Part shown: piece by piece, positions 1 to 11,565 of the stretch
Layout of the letters: every line of letters starts with the position of its first letter
How positions within the stretch are numbered: position 1 is the first letter of the stretch
Assembly (NCBI GenBank): GCA_963678675.1
Contig: OY783192.1
Location: 6,458,001 to 6,522,000 of the forward strand
Length of the DNA: 64,000 nucleotides
Origin: Xiphydria camelus
Lineage: Eukaryota > Arthropoda > Insecta > Hymenoptera > Xiphydriidae
Direction of reading: 5' to 3'
Translations under genes and position numbers: made by a program
Notes under the pieces: generated by a model
The model's input: the letters and a program-made list of their open reading frames with translations, nothing else
Databases searched by the model: none
What the model was told of the DNA's origin: nothing

Positions 1-7
1 CGTCACA

Positions 8-699
8 GGCCCAGTTACTGCCAGAGTGTCCAAGTTTATGTCAGTTCTGTATTCGTTTTCCTTTTTATTACTTACATTATTTCGATAAATTTGTTGAAAA
101 ATTGAGAAAAACCATTACGATTCTGATGAATAGTGTTTAAAGATCTCTTCCGATGGTACCTAACTTAATAGTAGCAAAGTGCTCGAAAAATCAAAAATTC
201 GACCACAAGAGGTCCCCATATATTCATATTGCTCACGTTTATACGCGATCGCTGTATGAAAGTATTTCTAGCGACCAATGCCGGGTTAACCAGATCAACA
301 TAACTTCAAAGTCAAAGTTTCACTGCTGCAGTTAATCATGATTAGTTAATCAAGCATTTGATTAACTAATCATGATAATAACTTAATTTTAATGATTTTT
401 ACCACGTTATAAACGGTTTTGTACTTTTTGGAGATCCCTGATATTTATTGGGACATAAGGTGGCAGATACTAGGACATCAATCAAAACTGCTGACAGAAA
501 CTGGGTCCCTCGGTCCATTTGATAATTAATTCAATAATAAATTATTTACTCACTGGACTGTCCTGCTAACTGCGCAGAAATAGAGTTTACGATTGGCATT
601 AACGTGGGAAATATCTACTTTTCTCTTATATGAATTTAATATAACTGAAAAATATCATCTACAGTGTCATGTAATGCTAAACATGGCAGTAACTGGGCC
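8..699. repeat. Inverted-end repeat (possible non-autonomous DNA transposon)
   Basis: The 16 bases GGCCCAGTTACTGCCA at 8-23 recur as the reverse complement at 684-699. A related stretch (AACTGGGTCCC) lies near 500. No transposase reading frame is visible inside. The element may extend off the left edge, so its limits are uncertain. Confidence 0.4.
332..379. repeat. Short perfect palindrome (hairpin)
   Basis: Two 22-nt arms, TTAATCATGATTAGTTAATC... and its reverse complement, flank a 4-nt loop. It is AT-rich and has no known role. It lies inside the inverted-end repeat at 8-699. Confidence 0.55.
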
Positions 700-1395
700 C
701 ATAACGGTAGATGCCACACTGGCGATAGAGGATAGATGCTCTATTAGTGAAGAACGATAGATGCCTTTGTTTCGTTAATGATCTACTGAATCGAAATTCT
801 TGCAGTCACGGAAGATAATATAGTGTAAGACTTACGCATTATTACTTACTTTTTATTATTATATACTTTTCGTGGAAAATAGAAAACGGCTTTTTCATAC
901 ATTTGGTAATGATTGTTGAAAAAAGAAGAAACAAGTAGCGAAATGAATGGCAAAGACGTCAGATTCGACAGAATAATAATAATTTTACAGAAAACTCAAT
1001 TATTTCTGCTTAATAAATAATCAATAATTGTAATTTCTTTATTGTTGTATTTTAGAAAAATGTGAGATATTAAATATATTTATTATGAAATTCATTTTTC
1101 TTACGACTAAAATAAAATCTTCATCTCATTAGACACCCAGGACATCTATCCTGCAAACCTGTAAGAAAAGGCACCTATCCCACCACTTGGATATCTACTC
1201 TTCAAAATGCCGAAAACGGAGTTTCTTATTTCTTTGCATATCTTATATTGTTTTATCCCAATTATATTTTTTACTATAGAAATTGTTACATTCTAGTAAC
1301 TAGACCATAGATTTATATTCTACTAACAATGTATTTTGCCATATAATTTATATTTCTTAATTAGGGCATCTATTCCTCTTTTACCCTAAAGAAAT
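700..1395 (+). repeat. Dispersed repeat family A, copy 1
   Basis: This stretch is recognisably similar over its whole length to 19700-20297 plus 21069-21165. Shared landmarks in order: GGATAGATGC motifs, TCTTGCAG..ACGGAAGATAAT, TATTGTTGTATTTTAGAA, ACCCAGG.C.TCTATCCT, TATAGAAATTGTTACA and a final CATCTATTCC. No coding potential is seen. Copy 2 is interrupted by a foldback element; this copy is not. Confidence 0.6.
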
Positions 1396-1637
1396 TTTCC
1401 CCAATACAAATATAAATGATGAATTTTAATAAGGCCGTAACGTAGGAGGCAGTCATGCTTATTTCCAAACAGTCGATTTTCTTTCAATTATATAGATGGG
1501 TCTGCCATACTGTGATTGTAATTAATTAAAATTTCGACAGTTTCACAAGTTAATTCCATCGTAATCAGACCACTTTAAGATGCATTTGTGGAACTTTTTG
1601 AAATTTGTTAGAATTATCAGGAGTTAATAGTCATTCG

Positions 1638-1797
<160 letters not shown>

Positions 1798-2337
1798 AGT
1801 TTTTTCATCTTTTCTGAGAATCCGTGGGCTAAGATTTGAAAAAAATGTAACATCTACATTGTTTTATTATCCATATAGCGATCTTATCCGCCTGATTGAT
1901 CGATTCATCCCATAATACGACTAACAATAAGCGCAGTATTTAAAACTGTAGTTGCAGGTGGTCTAGCGAAATGCTATTTATAGGCAGGACATACGTGTAT
2001 CCTACTGAAGAAGCTCACACTCCAACGACTGATAAAGATGCGTCGGAAACTTTAGTGAAACATGATGATTAAGAACGAACGTGACATTGTTTTGGCTACC
2101 TTTACCCTTCGGAGTCGCCAGTCATTGTTAACGACTGTAGCAGGACGATAGCCGCCTTTGTTAGACGATTATCGCGTCCTGTGACTCAGTCGATGCCTAA
2201 CATTTTCAACTTCTCTTATCTATGCTATGCTTGTCGCATCACCGACAACACCATAAATAATTCTCGAATAAAGAAAATCGAATCACTTATGCTAAATTCG
2301 TAAGAATTCGATACGAAATCGGTTTAAGGCCAAAGCA

Positions 2338-3275
2338 CATCTAGGCGAAGCGAAGCGACGCGAAGCGAAGCGACGCGCCGCGAAGCGAAGCTACCTTTTA
2401 TATTTCCATTGATTCTTATGAGGTAACGCACACTTGAGCGAAGCGAAGCGACGCGACGCGACGCGAAGCGAAGCGAAGCGCCGCGACCTAGGATAAGCAC
2501 ACTTGTGCGACTGGAAGCGCAGCGAAGCGACGCGCCGCGAAGCGAAGCTACCTTTTATATTTCCATTGATTCTTACGAGGTAACGCACACTTGAGCGAAG
2601 CGAAGCGCCGCGAAGCGAAGCGCGGCGAGGCGAAGCGCGGCGAGGCGAAGCGCGGCGAGGTGAAGCGCGGCGAGGCGAAGCGCGGCGAAGCGAAGCGCGG
2701 CGAAGCGAAGCGCCGCGAGAAATGTTTATCGTGGACGGAATGTAATTCGTTAACGGATGTAAAGTTTCGTCGATCACTTCCGTTAACGATTCGAAAATCC
2801 TTTCCAAGATAGATCTCGTCAACGAAATGAATTTTCTCACACGAAATAGTATCTTATATCATAAGGCGGAAATTCGAGATTTTTTCAGACTGTGTTTAAT
2901 TAGGTAGTAACACGAGGCATGGTTTGGGGAGGAGGCTACGATCTATATAAACACAGTCTTAAAAATCCGAGGATTTCCGCCGAATGATATATACTATTTT
3001 TCCTCACGAATGCCCATTTCTCAAAACAAAACATGTACACGGCTCATTTCACGTTGCGTTCATCAGTTTGAAAAGGGCGAAAATGAATAAAAAAGGCGAA
3101 AAAGGCGAAAATGACTGACATTTCACGGCGCTTCCCTTCCCTCCCTTCTCTACCCGGGTATCCATATATGGATATTTTCAGGTATAGCTGTTTATACCTG
3201 GTAGAGAAGGGGATAGAATTCGCCGCGCTTCGCGGCGCGTCGGTTCGCTTCGCTTCGCCTAGATGTGCTTTGACC
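2338..3275. mobile_element. Non-autonomous DNA transposon with GCGAAGCG subterminal arrays
   Basis: The left end GGCCAAAGCACATCTAGGCG matches the inverted right end (GGTCAAAGCACATCTAGGCG). Both are flanked by TTTAA (2333-2337 and 3276-3280), giving a TTAA/TTTAA target duplication. Behind the left end are long runs of the pentamers GCGAA, GCGAC and GCGCC (2345-2390, 2433-2490, 2518-2545, 2594-2720), with shorter inverted runs near the right end (3219-3260). A 50-nt block beginning AGCTACCTTTTATATTTCC is repeated at 2389 and 2549. No transposase is present. Subterminal arrays of this kind are often transposase-binding sites; that role here is inference. Confidence 0.7.
2836..3012. repeat. Imperfect palindrome inside the GCGAAGCG element
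   Basis: The stretch around 2840-2900 (CGAAATAGTATCTTATATCA ... GACTGTGTTT) is complementary, with mismatches, to 2950-3008. This looks like a small MITE or internal foldback of the surrounding element. Confidence 0.5.
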
Positions 3276-4059
3276 TTTAAGGTATTTCAATGGTGACAGT
3301 CGTATTCAAATTTTTTGCTTCAGGACTTAGTACAACTGATCACAAACTGTATTAGGCACGAACGAAACTTTTGAGTAACTCTGTACTCTGAGCTCCTTGC
3401 TACACAGAGACCTCCTGTGTACAAATGTACCTCACACATATACACTGCCTGGCCCGATAATCGTGGCAACAGTGCTTCTCTCTCCTTAGAATACCACTAT
3501 GTGCCTGCCACTACGTGCCGTAGTGGGGGCTGTCGCGCCATGCCACTGGCTATCCCCTCTCCGGTAGCAAAAATACTACTGAGTCCCATAGCCACAGGAG
3601 AGGGCTAAATCAGCTGTGCGCACTGTTGCCACATCATCGTTACTCGTCCCCACCACTTTGCAGTTTCAAGAAAAATCTCAGTTTTTAAGTTATAATTTCT
3701 CTGAAACTATATGGCTCAGCACTTCCAGTTTTTGTGAACATAATCCTACAATATCATTTTATTCGCCGTTAGTTTTTCTTTAACATTGTAAGATTGGTTC
3801 TGCAGTTATAGCTCAAAACGTCACTGAGGTACCGTCTTTCTACATGTTAGCCATTGAAAGTCAGTGTAGAAAATGCTACTTTGAATTAACATTTTCTTTT
3901 AAACTACATGGCTCAGCGTTTTGAAATTTTGGGAATCGATGGGTAATATTTCAGTCTTTTGATTGGCAAAATTTCATGAGATTCGTAAGAAAAACGCAAA
4001 ACCATGGAAATACCTTAAAATCTCAACACCCCTACAGAAATTTTGATATTCAATATGTA
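3276..4059. other. Intergenic stretch without a recognised gene
   Basis: No exon-like frame and no clear repeat ends were found. A 63-codon frame at 3417-3608 has no recognisable motif. Confidence 0.5.
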
Positions 4060-4930
4060 GGGGAATGTCGTGAGGGTTGGCCATAGTTTTGACTTTTGCC
4101 CATAATTTCCATGTAAAAAAGAATTCTTATAATTACTGCGCACATTCTTCGAAAGGTTCGGGAAAAAGAAAACTTTTCCGAGATATTACGAATTGATTGA
4201 GCGAAGAATTAAAAAGTAATCGGTATTTTTTAAAAATTAGAAAAATACTGCCAAGGTTGGCCAGTGCCGTCTAGGTTGGGCAGCCGCTGAAAATCGACGA
4301 AATATAGGCGTTAAATTATTCTAAATCGCAATTTTGACAAATGAAGTAGCTGGTCGTCATTTTCGCGCACTTCAAATGCACTTCTCTTTTGCATTCAATG
4401 CACGCAACGGAATTGTTACTATTCAAGCGATGAGGCATCGCTTTCAAACATTTGAGGCAAAAGTCCTCGTCTTCATCCGAAGAGGGCTTTTTCAGCACTT
4501 TTTTGGGTGGACGACCTCGTTTTGCTGGTGTTTCTGTTGTAATAGCGTTTCTATTACCCTGAAAAGAAAAAAAATCACGGTGGCCAACCCTGACTACACA
4601 AATGGTCCAACCTTGACGACAAGCATAAGGGCCACATCGCATCACACCACAACCAAACGGGTTATCAAATTGATTTATCCCCTTGGTTTATTCCTAAAGG
4701 ATAACCATATGACACACTTATTTGCTTACCTCGACGATTGCACGTTTTAGCTTCAAGTTCTGATACCGTATTCACTGATACTGGAAAACTTTTTTCTTCT
4801 TTCCCAAGCCACTGAGTGCACAACACGTTTTACTTTCACGCTTCAAACTTGGTGTTGCCACGAAAAGTTGTAAGCTGAAATATCGCAAATGGTCGACCTA
4901 GACGACAGGCCGACCCTCACGACATTCTCC
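4060..4930 (-). mobile_element. Pogo-like DNA transposon remnant with PHD-finger exon
   Basis: The ends GGGGAATGTCGTGAGGGTTG and its inverted partner (CCGACCCTCACGACATTCTCC) are flanked by TA on both sides (4058-4059, 4931-4932), the Tc1/mariner/pogo target duplication. Inside, on the minus strand, an exon (about 4561 down to 4316, after a TTTTTTTTCTTTTCAG acceptor) encodes a Lys/Arg-rich RGRPPKK segment, an acidic SSDEDED segment and a PHD-like cysteine pattern (FCLKC, ACIECKREVHLKC, FICQNC). Insect pogo/Tigger-type transposases often end this way. The catalytic domain is missing, so this is an internally deleted copy. Confidence 0.65.
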
Positions 4931-6064
4931 TATGTATAAAAATATAATTAACATATATTTCAAGTGCATTATACACATATATAATTAAAGTAGTTGGAAT
5001 ATATTTATCATATATTTTAAATGTACACTTTTTGCCGATTTTCATACAAGTGAATATATATTTTAATGTATTTCCCATATATACAAAAATATATATGGGA
5101 AATGTATACTAAATATATATTACAGAGAGTATTGGATATATATATGTAATCTTTGTTTCAAAACTTTTTCTGCTACTCTCATAGTTTTGAAGATAATCAA
5201 GGTGGTAATATTTACTAAAATACCCTGTATAAAATCAACGCATGTATTTGTATATTTTCCCCGCATAATAAATTATTCTTTTTAATAAATTATACTATTT
5301 CTGTTATATTTCATTACTGTTGCCATATCATATCATATTGCAGCATAATAACTTCGAATAAACAAAAAATAAATAATGAATATATTCAACGTTCTATTGT
5401 CAATAAATAAAATGCATTTATATATATATGCCACGTATATGAAATATATAATGAAAGAGTATTCGTCAATTTTGGTATAATTTTTGAAGCAGTCGTACAC
5501 GCGAAATATAGGTATATGTGTATATAATTTAATACATCTCCAATATAAATTTCACGTATAAGAAACATTTCATTCCAATGTATACATGCAATATATAAGA
5601 AGTATAAAATAAAATATATATTACGTAGTGTAAATATATATCACATACATATGTATATAATGGATGTAAATGAATTATATTTTGCGGACATTAACAGCAT
5701 TAACGCGGACACTTATCATCCGCCTCGATATCGAAACGTGATATCTCCCTACAATTAGACAAAGACGAGTACCGCTAATCTACGTCAGCGATACGAGACG
5801 ACACGCGATTCGAATCGACGGGGAAGTTGATCTTTGAACCCTCCTTTCTCTTACCAATAAAATCAAGTTATTATCACGGTTTCGTTAAACACTCTACGTC
5901 TCGCTTATCAGTAGCTTAAAGACATGTAGGGGTAATAATGAGATCGAGTCGCAGAATTGGTTTGTTTTTTCGTTGCAAATATTTGCACCGATCTTAAAAA
6001 TTTCAACTTTTTATCATTCGGGATACGCCGCATAATTATCAAGTATCATCGTAATTTTTTACAG
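4931..6064. other. AT-rich intergenic DNA upstream of the first recognisable ABCG 1 exon
   Basis: Many TATATA/ATATAT runs (4935-5660). No frame resembling the N-terminal ABCG exon (the [13 protein letters not shown] segment seen in ABCG 2) was found in 1-6064. The missing 5' exon(s) of ABCG 1 are therefore probably off the left edge. Confidence 0.5.
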
Positions 6065-8108
6065 AGAGGCGAACATTGTTGGGCAACGTCAACGGGGATT
6101 TTAGGGCTGGTGAGTTGACCGCTATTATGGGACTGTCGGGCGCTGGTAAATCCACACTAATGGATATCCTGGCGGGATTTACGTGAGTTGAGGCTATATA
6201 TGTTGCTTTAGTGTATCAGTTATCTTTAGTTTAACTCAAATAAATAACATCTCGAAATAATTAACTGTATCTATACAGGGTGGTCTGTTAATTCTGATCG
6301 CTCCAAATAATATCTTCCCTATTTTATAATAATAACGTTCGTTCCTAGTCATAATCCCTAGTCGCGAACACGTGCTCGAAACGTAACTTCTGGCGACAAA
6401 AGTGACATTATTCCTTTCAAGTGTTGTAATTCAAAATAGCTCATTACACAATATACAGGCTCATCATAAGAACACGCAATACTATTCAGGAGGATGTCAT
6501 TCTCGTTCAATGAAAAATTACTAAAATTATTATCCTATGACGGAATTTTCTCTTTTTGATATTGGTATCTCCTCTTGGCACTAGAGCTCGGTGAAACAAT
6601 CAGTGACGTACTGCGAGTTTGCGCCATTGGGGAACCCCAGAAATAAGAATGAAAATTAAAAGATATAGGTCCTTCGTATACATGAACTTTTCTGTTTTAC
6701 AGTTAGGTAATTATGTATTAAAATATGCATATAATCCGAAGGAAATATATGTGGATAGAAATTTTATGATTTTATGTATCGCCGGGGGTTCTTTAATAAT
6801 GGGCATTGGACCGAGATGGCTAACTGCTTTTTGGAAACGTGTCATTGACGATGACGTCACCTCACGTTGCTTGCAACTTACGGATCTGATGTAGTGAACT
6901 AACATAAAAAAATGTTCAATGGAAGATTCGTGCATCTGACACACAGACGTATAATATATGCAATAGTTATAAAATAAAATTATAAATTGCACGTTTTTAT
7001 GAAATTGAAATTCAATTTTATGATTCTTATAAAAGTTTATCATTCGTTGAGACTAAAGAGAAAGGTATATGGTGAAATATTTACCCGATGAGAGAGAACC
7101 GTCTATGAAATTTAGCTCCACTCAAAGTACAAAAGTAAATAATTTATACACTTTCAAAAAATTCGACGTGTAATGCAAACCCAATTGCGCGCAGCATAAT
7201 CTACTTATACTTATTCCCTTATACTATAAATGGTGATATGTGTACACATAGGAACAGAGTATCTGTCCGACTTGAATATAGGCTTCTCATGTACAATATG
7301 ATTTCATGGGAAGAGCCTAAATTCACGCAGGGGGCAGATATTCTGTCCCTGGGTTTTACTCACGTCTGCTAGAAATTTTACCTTACTTATATCATTTATC
7401 CTTGATAAGCTCAATAAGAGCTCTAAAATTGTATGAAAAAGAAAATATCAATTACAATTTAAAAGGACTCTTAAACGAATCATGGGGAAAAATGATATAG
7501 ATATACATCTTATACCTTTTTTTAATATGTAAGAGTCATATGAAAACATTTTTTAATAAAAAAAACAGAGATTCAGAGTGAGAGTTTAGGTTATAGTTAT
7601 TGGATCACCCTGATAAAATGAAAATATCGAAAGGGTGCATTTCCAATCATATTTGTAATAAACAACGAATCATGGAATTTGTACTGCAAAATATTTATGA
7701 GATACAGAATCCACGCGTTATTGACGTGTCAATAAATGTTACGTTAAACTCAGTAAACAAGTTGTTTGATTTTTTTTAGATACTCTGACGAATAACAACC
7801 GATCGATCTAATACGATGTGATGAGTGCAGACGTGCAGACTTACAGACCGATGAAACCAACGTAAACCTTACATATCCATTTCTGTTGTTTATTCCTTAG
7901 TTGTTTTCCTTAGTCTGGAAATCTTACAATCAGTTTAATCAGTTACCTCGGGTGCATATGTCCTGACGATGTTAATGTACTCGAGCACCTGCGTAATCTA
8001 GCTAAGTACACGCGTGCACCGAAGCACGGGGTATTCAAGGCCCCTCTTTTACGTTCATGCTCGTGAATCAATGAATCAACTTACTACAGAGTACAGCTCA
8101 CTATATGA

Positions 8109-8147
<39 letters not shown>

Positions 8148-11100
8148 AGAGATAGAGCTTACCAGACCTTTTTAATTCTTTGCAACATTATCTAGTGATG
8201 TATAATTTCTACATACTTGCAATTTTTAATATACTTGAAATAATGTTTATACTTCAAATAAAACTATCAAATATTGTACAATAAATAATTAAGTAGGTAC
8301 ATTTATTGTTGAATATTGAATACAATGTTCTATAAATATTACGCCACTACATAACGTTACAAAGAATAAAAAAACGTCTACTGACATTTTAAAATTGGGC
8401 CTGTAGTAATTAAAATGTGGTGTGCTCGAAATATTGAATTAACAATATTTGTTGTAACAAAATATTTGGCAATAACACACTACTAAATACAGGTTTAAGC
8501 ACGGAAGTTATTCTTTTTAATTTTCTAGACATAGATATTCAGTGTAAGTAAAATTAAAACGATATTAATTTTTAGCACGTTATATTGCAACAACTACAGG
8601 TCAAACCCAACAATATTACTAGACATTTTTTACCTTTGTAATATTATTTAGTGGTGCGTTATTTTCAAATATTTTTTTACAGCGAATATCGTTAATTCAA
8701 TATTTCGAGCACGCCACATTTTAATTATTGCGGGTCCAATTCTAAAATGTCAGTAGACGTTTTTTATTCTTTGCAACGTTATCTAGTGGCGTAATATTTA
8801 TAGAATATTGTATTCAATATTCAACAATAAATATCTGTACCTCAGAGCCAGACTATGTTAAGTCCATAGGTTTAACTTAGGACTTATAACATAGTCTGGC
8901 TCTGAGGTACAGATATACTTACTTCATTATTTATTATATAATATTTGATGGTTTTACTTGAAGTATAAACATTATTTCAAGTGTACCAAAAATTACAAGA
9001 AAAATATGTAGAAATTACACATCACTAGATAATGTTTCAAAGAAATAAAAATGTCTACTAATATTTCTGCTTTGGACCTGTAGTTATTGCAATATCATGT
9101 GCCAAACCTTAACATTACTTTAATTTTAGTTAATCCGAATATATCTAGACAATTTAAAAGATGTGCCATTCGAAAAACTGATGAGGAATAAAATGGACTT
9201 AGTATTAGGTTACAACTTTGCTTTTGCCGTTTTTTCTATCTATCATCACTAGGAAAACGGCGGAAGCAAAGTTGTACTCCTAATAACTTTTTTTTAATAT
9301 TCGGACCTGCTGTTATTGTGAAGTACCGTGTTTAAATGTGTAAACGTGAGTATTTATTGTTAATGTGCATTAAAAAATAATTTTTAAAAATGCACTAACA
9401 GATAAAGTGGCAAGGGATAAAAATAGTTCAGTAACTTTTTCAATTTAAGCCCATAGTTATTACAATATAGCATACAAAGTATTTAATTAACAATATTTGT
9501 TGCTAAAAATTACAAGACAAATATTTAGAAATAATATGCCACCATATAATGTTACAAGAAATAAGAAAGGCTTAATGACATTTTTGGCTTAGGCAAAGGT
9601 TAATTCTGATTTATTTTATCTTAATCCAATATAGTTAAAATATTTAGAAAATACGCCACTAGAGAAACTAACGAAAAATAAAACAAGCCAATTTTTTTAT
9701 ATGGACTTAATTTTAAATATTGTGGATAAGTTGGTTTTCCCACATCGAAAAAATTAAACTCAATGATTAATACAATTTCACTATTTCAGCAATTATTAGC
9801 TATCCTTAACAATTATATCATTTCGTTTTGATATTTCTCGGATATCATGTTTTTACGCCTTGAAGAAGTCTTTCCATGTTAAATGTTCAAAAAACGACAT
9901 TCAGAAAACGTCTTGCAGACATTTTGCAGGCGTCTTGCAAAGTTCTTTTACGTCTTGTAGTATATATATATATATTCTGCCCTCCTAAGAAAGAAGGTTC
10001 TATATCTGCAAATGTTTGGATTTTTAAGTTCTGTCATGTGTGCATTCTGTAATTCATGTTACACCTACATATTGTTATTCTGATACAAAGTTAGTCTATA
10101 CATAAGAGTAGCTTCTGCAAAATTTGAATTCAATTAAATAAAAAACTACAATGGCAGACATTAAAACCTTAGAACGTCAATATCTCAAAACAAGAATTTT
10201 GCACATAGGACTTTCTTTCTTAGGAGGGCAATATTATCTAGGATGGCTTGATAGGATATAATATTAAGCGCGAATATACTTCATGAAAAAACATACTTCA
10301 ATCAAGAACAACTGACACGTGCGATAAAATTGAAATCGTCCAATCCTACGCTGATGTTGTTTTTAACCGCCATTACTACTAACCGTATTCGTGAATGTAG
10401 TTAGATTTAATTTGCTTATCTTATCGACAACATTTTTAATTAAAATTAATTGAAACATCATTTGCACGATTCTATCTGTTAAATATAAAATTATTATTAT
10501 TCGACCCCCTTAAATATCAATTATAATAGCTCTAACACGCGTGTACACAATTGAATTCAGGGCCAGTTCCAGAACTCGGGCTTTTCTAGATAAACTCGAT
10601 TGAAATCCTCATTCTCTCTCTCGGACGCTCATTGGTTGAACGGATGATTTAAACTCCGTTTAAGAGTTAAGCCCAAGTTGTGGAACTGGCCCTAAATGTA
10701 TGTAACTGGATATCGGTGAAAGGTCTATCAATCTGAGGGGCGTTAAAAAAATATGATCCGTAACACATCTTATCCGCTTGCATAAAACGTGATATAGCTG
10801 ATACATCGAGCGTTTTATTAGAAAAAAAAGTGCACAACCATTAATGCATTATATGCACCTTTGCCCGAATGTGAAGAATTTATTATACATAATACACATA
10901 CTTGGAAACAAAATAGCAATAAAAGATTTATATTCGAGCCCATGATCTTTCCTGCCTTTTTAAACTGTTCACAATTTAATTTTAGAATATCTTCGGTTAC
11001 CGGAAGTATTCTGGTGAACAACAAAGAGCGAGACTTGGCAGCGTTCCGAAGATCCTCTGCCTATATCATGCAAAATGATAATTTGCAGCCCCTTCTCACC

Positions 11101-11534
11101 GTCCAAGAAACGATGCACATCGCCGCTGAGCTTAAACTTCATTTGCCAGTCCAAGAAAAACAGCAAAGGGTAAATTATCATCTCATTCATGTGGGCACTG
11201 TATAAATATATAATTCAATTTTGCGTGGCGGAGGCAACATTCGCTACATTTCAATGAGTCAATTGAGCATATCCACTTCGTAACACATATTCGTACTGCA
11301 ATTTCAATAACAAGTAAATATCCAACTCTTCATCCATAGATAAACCAAATTTTAGTGGCACTGGGACTGGACAGTTGTCGATTTATACAAGCTGGCGATC
11401 TCAGTGGCGGGCAGAGAAAGAGACTAGCGATTGCTCTTGAACTAATCAATAATCCACCGGTAATGTTCTTCGACGAACCTACAAGGTAGGCATCTGTATT
11501 ACTCACACCGTAACATAATTGGGACTAACTTAAA

Positions 11535-11565
<31 letters not shown>

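Larger units (their letters stand above)
8168..9700. repeat. Array of direct and inverted repeat units in ABCG 1 intron
   Basis: A unit with landmarks TTCTTTGCAACATTATCTAGTG, AATGTCAGTAGAC and GGGCCTGTAGTTATTGCAAT recurs several times. The left half (8168-8480) and 8690-9060 are inverted relative to each other; more degraded direct copies follow at about 9070-9130, 9400-9480 and 9470-9600. It looks like a foldback or satellite-like expansion of one element. No coding content. Confidence 0.55.

Noticed and set aside
2391..2840. 149-codon Arg/Ser-rich frame (and an Arg/Glu/Lys frame on the other strand)
   Set aside because: Produced by the GCGAA pentamer arrays of a transposon; periodic composition, no family motif.
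9179..9200. CTGATGAGGA, a hammerhead-core-like string on the plus strand
   Set aside because: No GAAA, no GUC and no pairing stems at the required distances.
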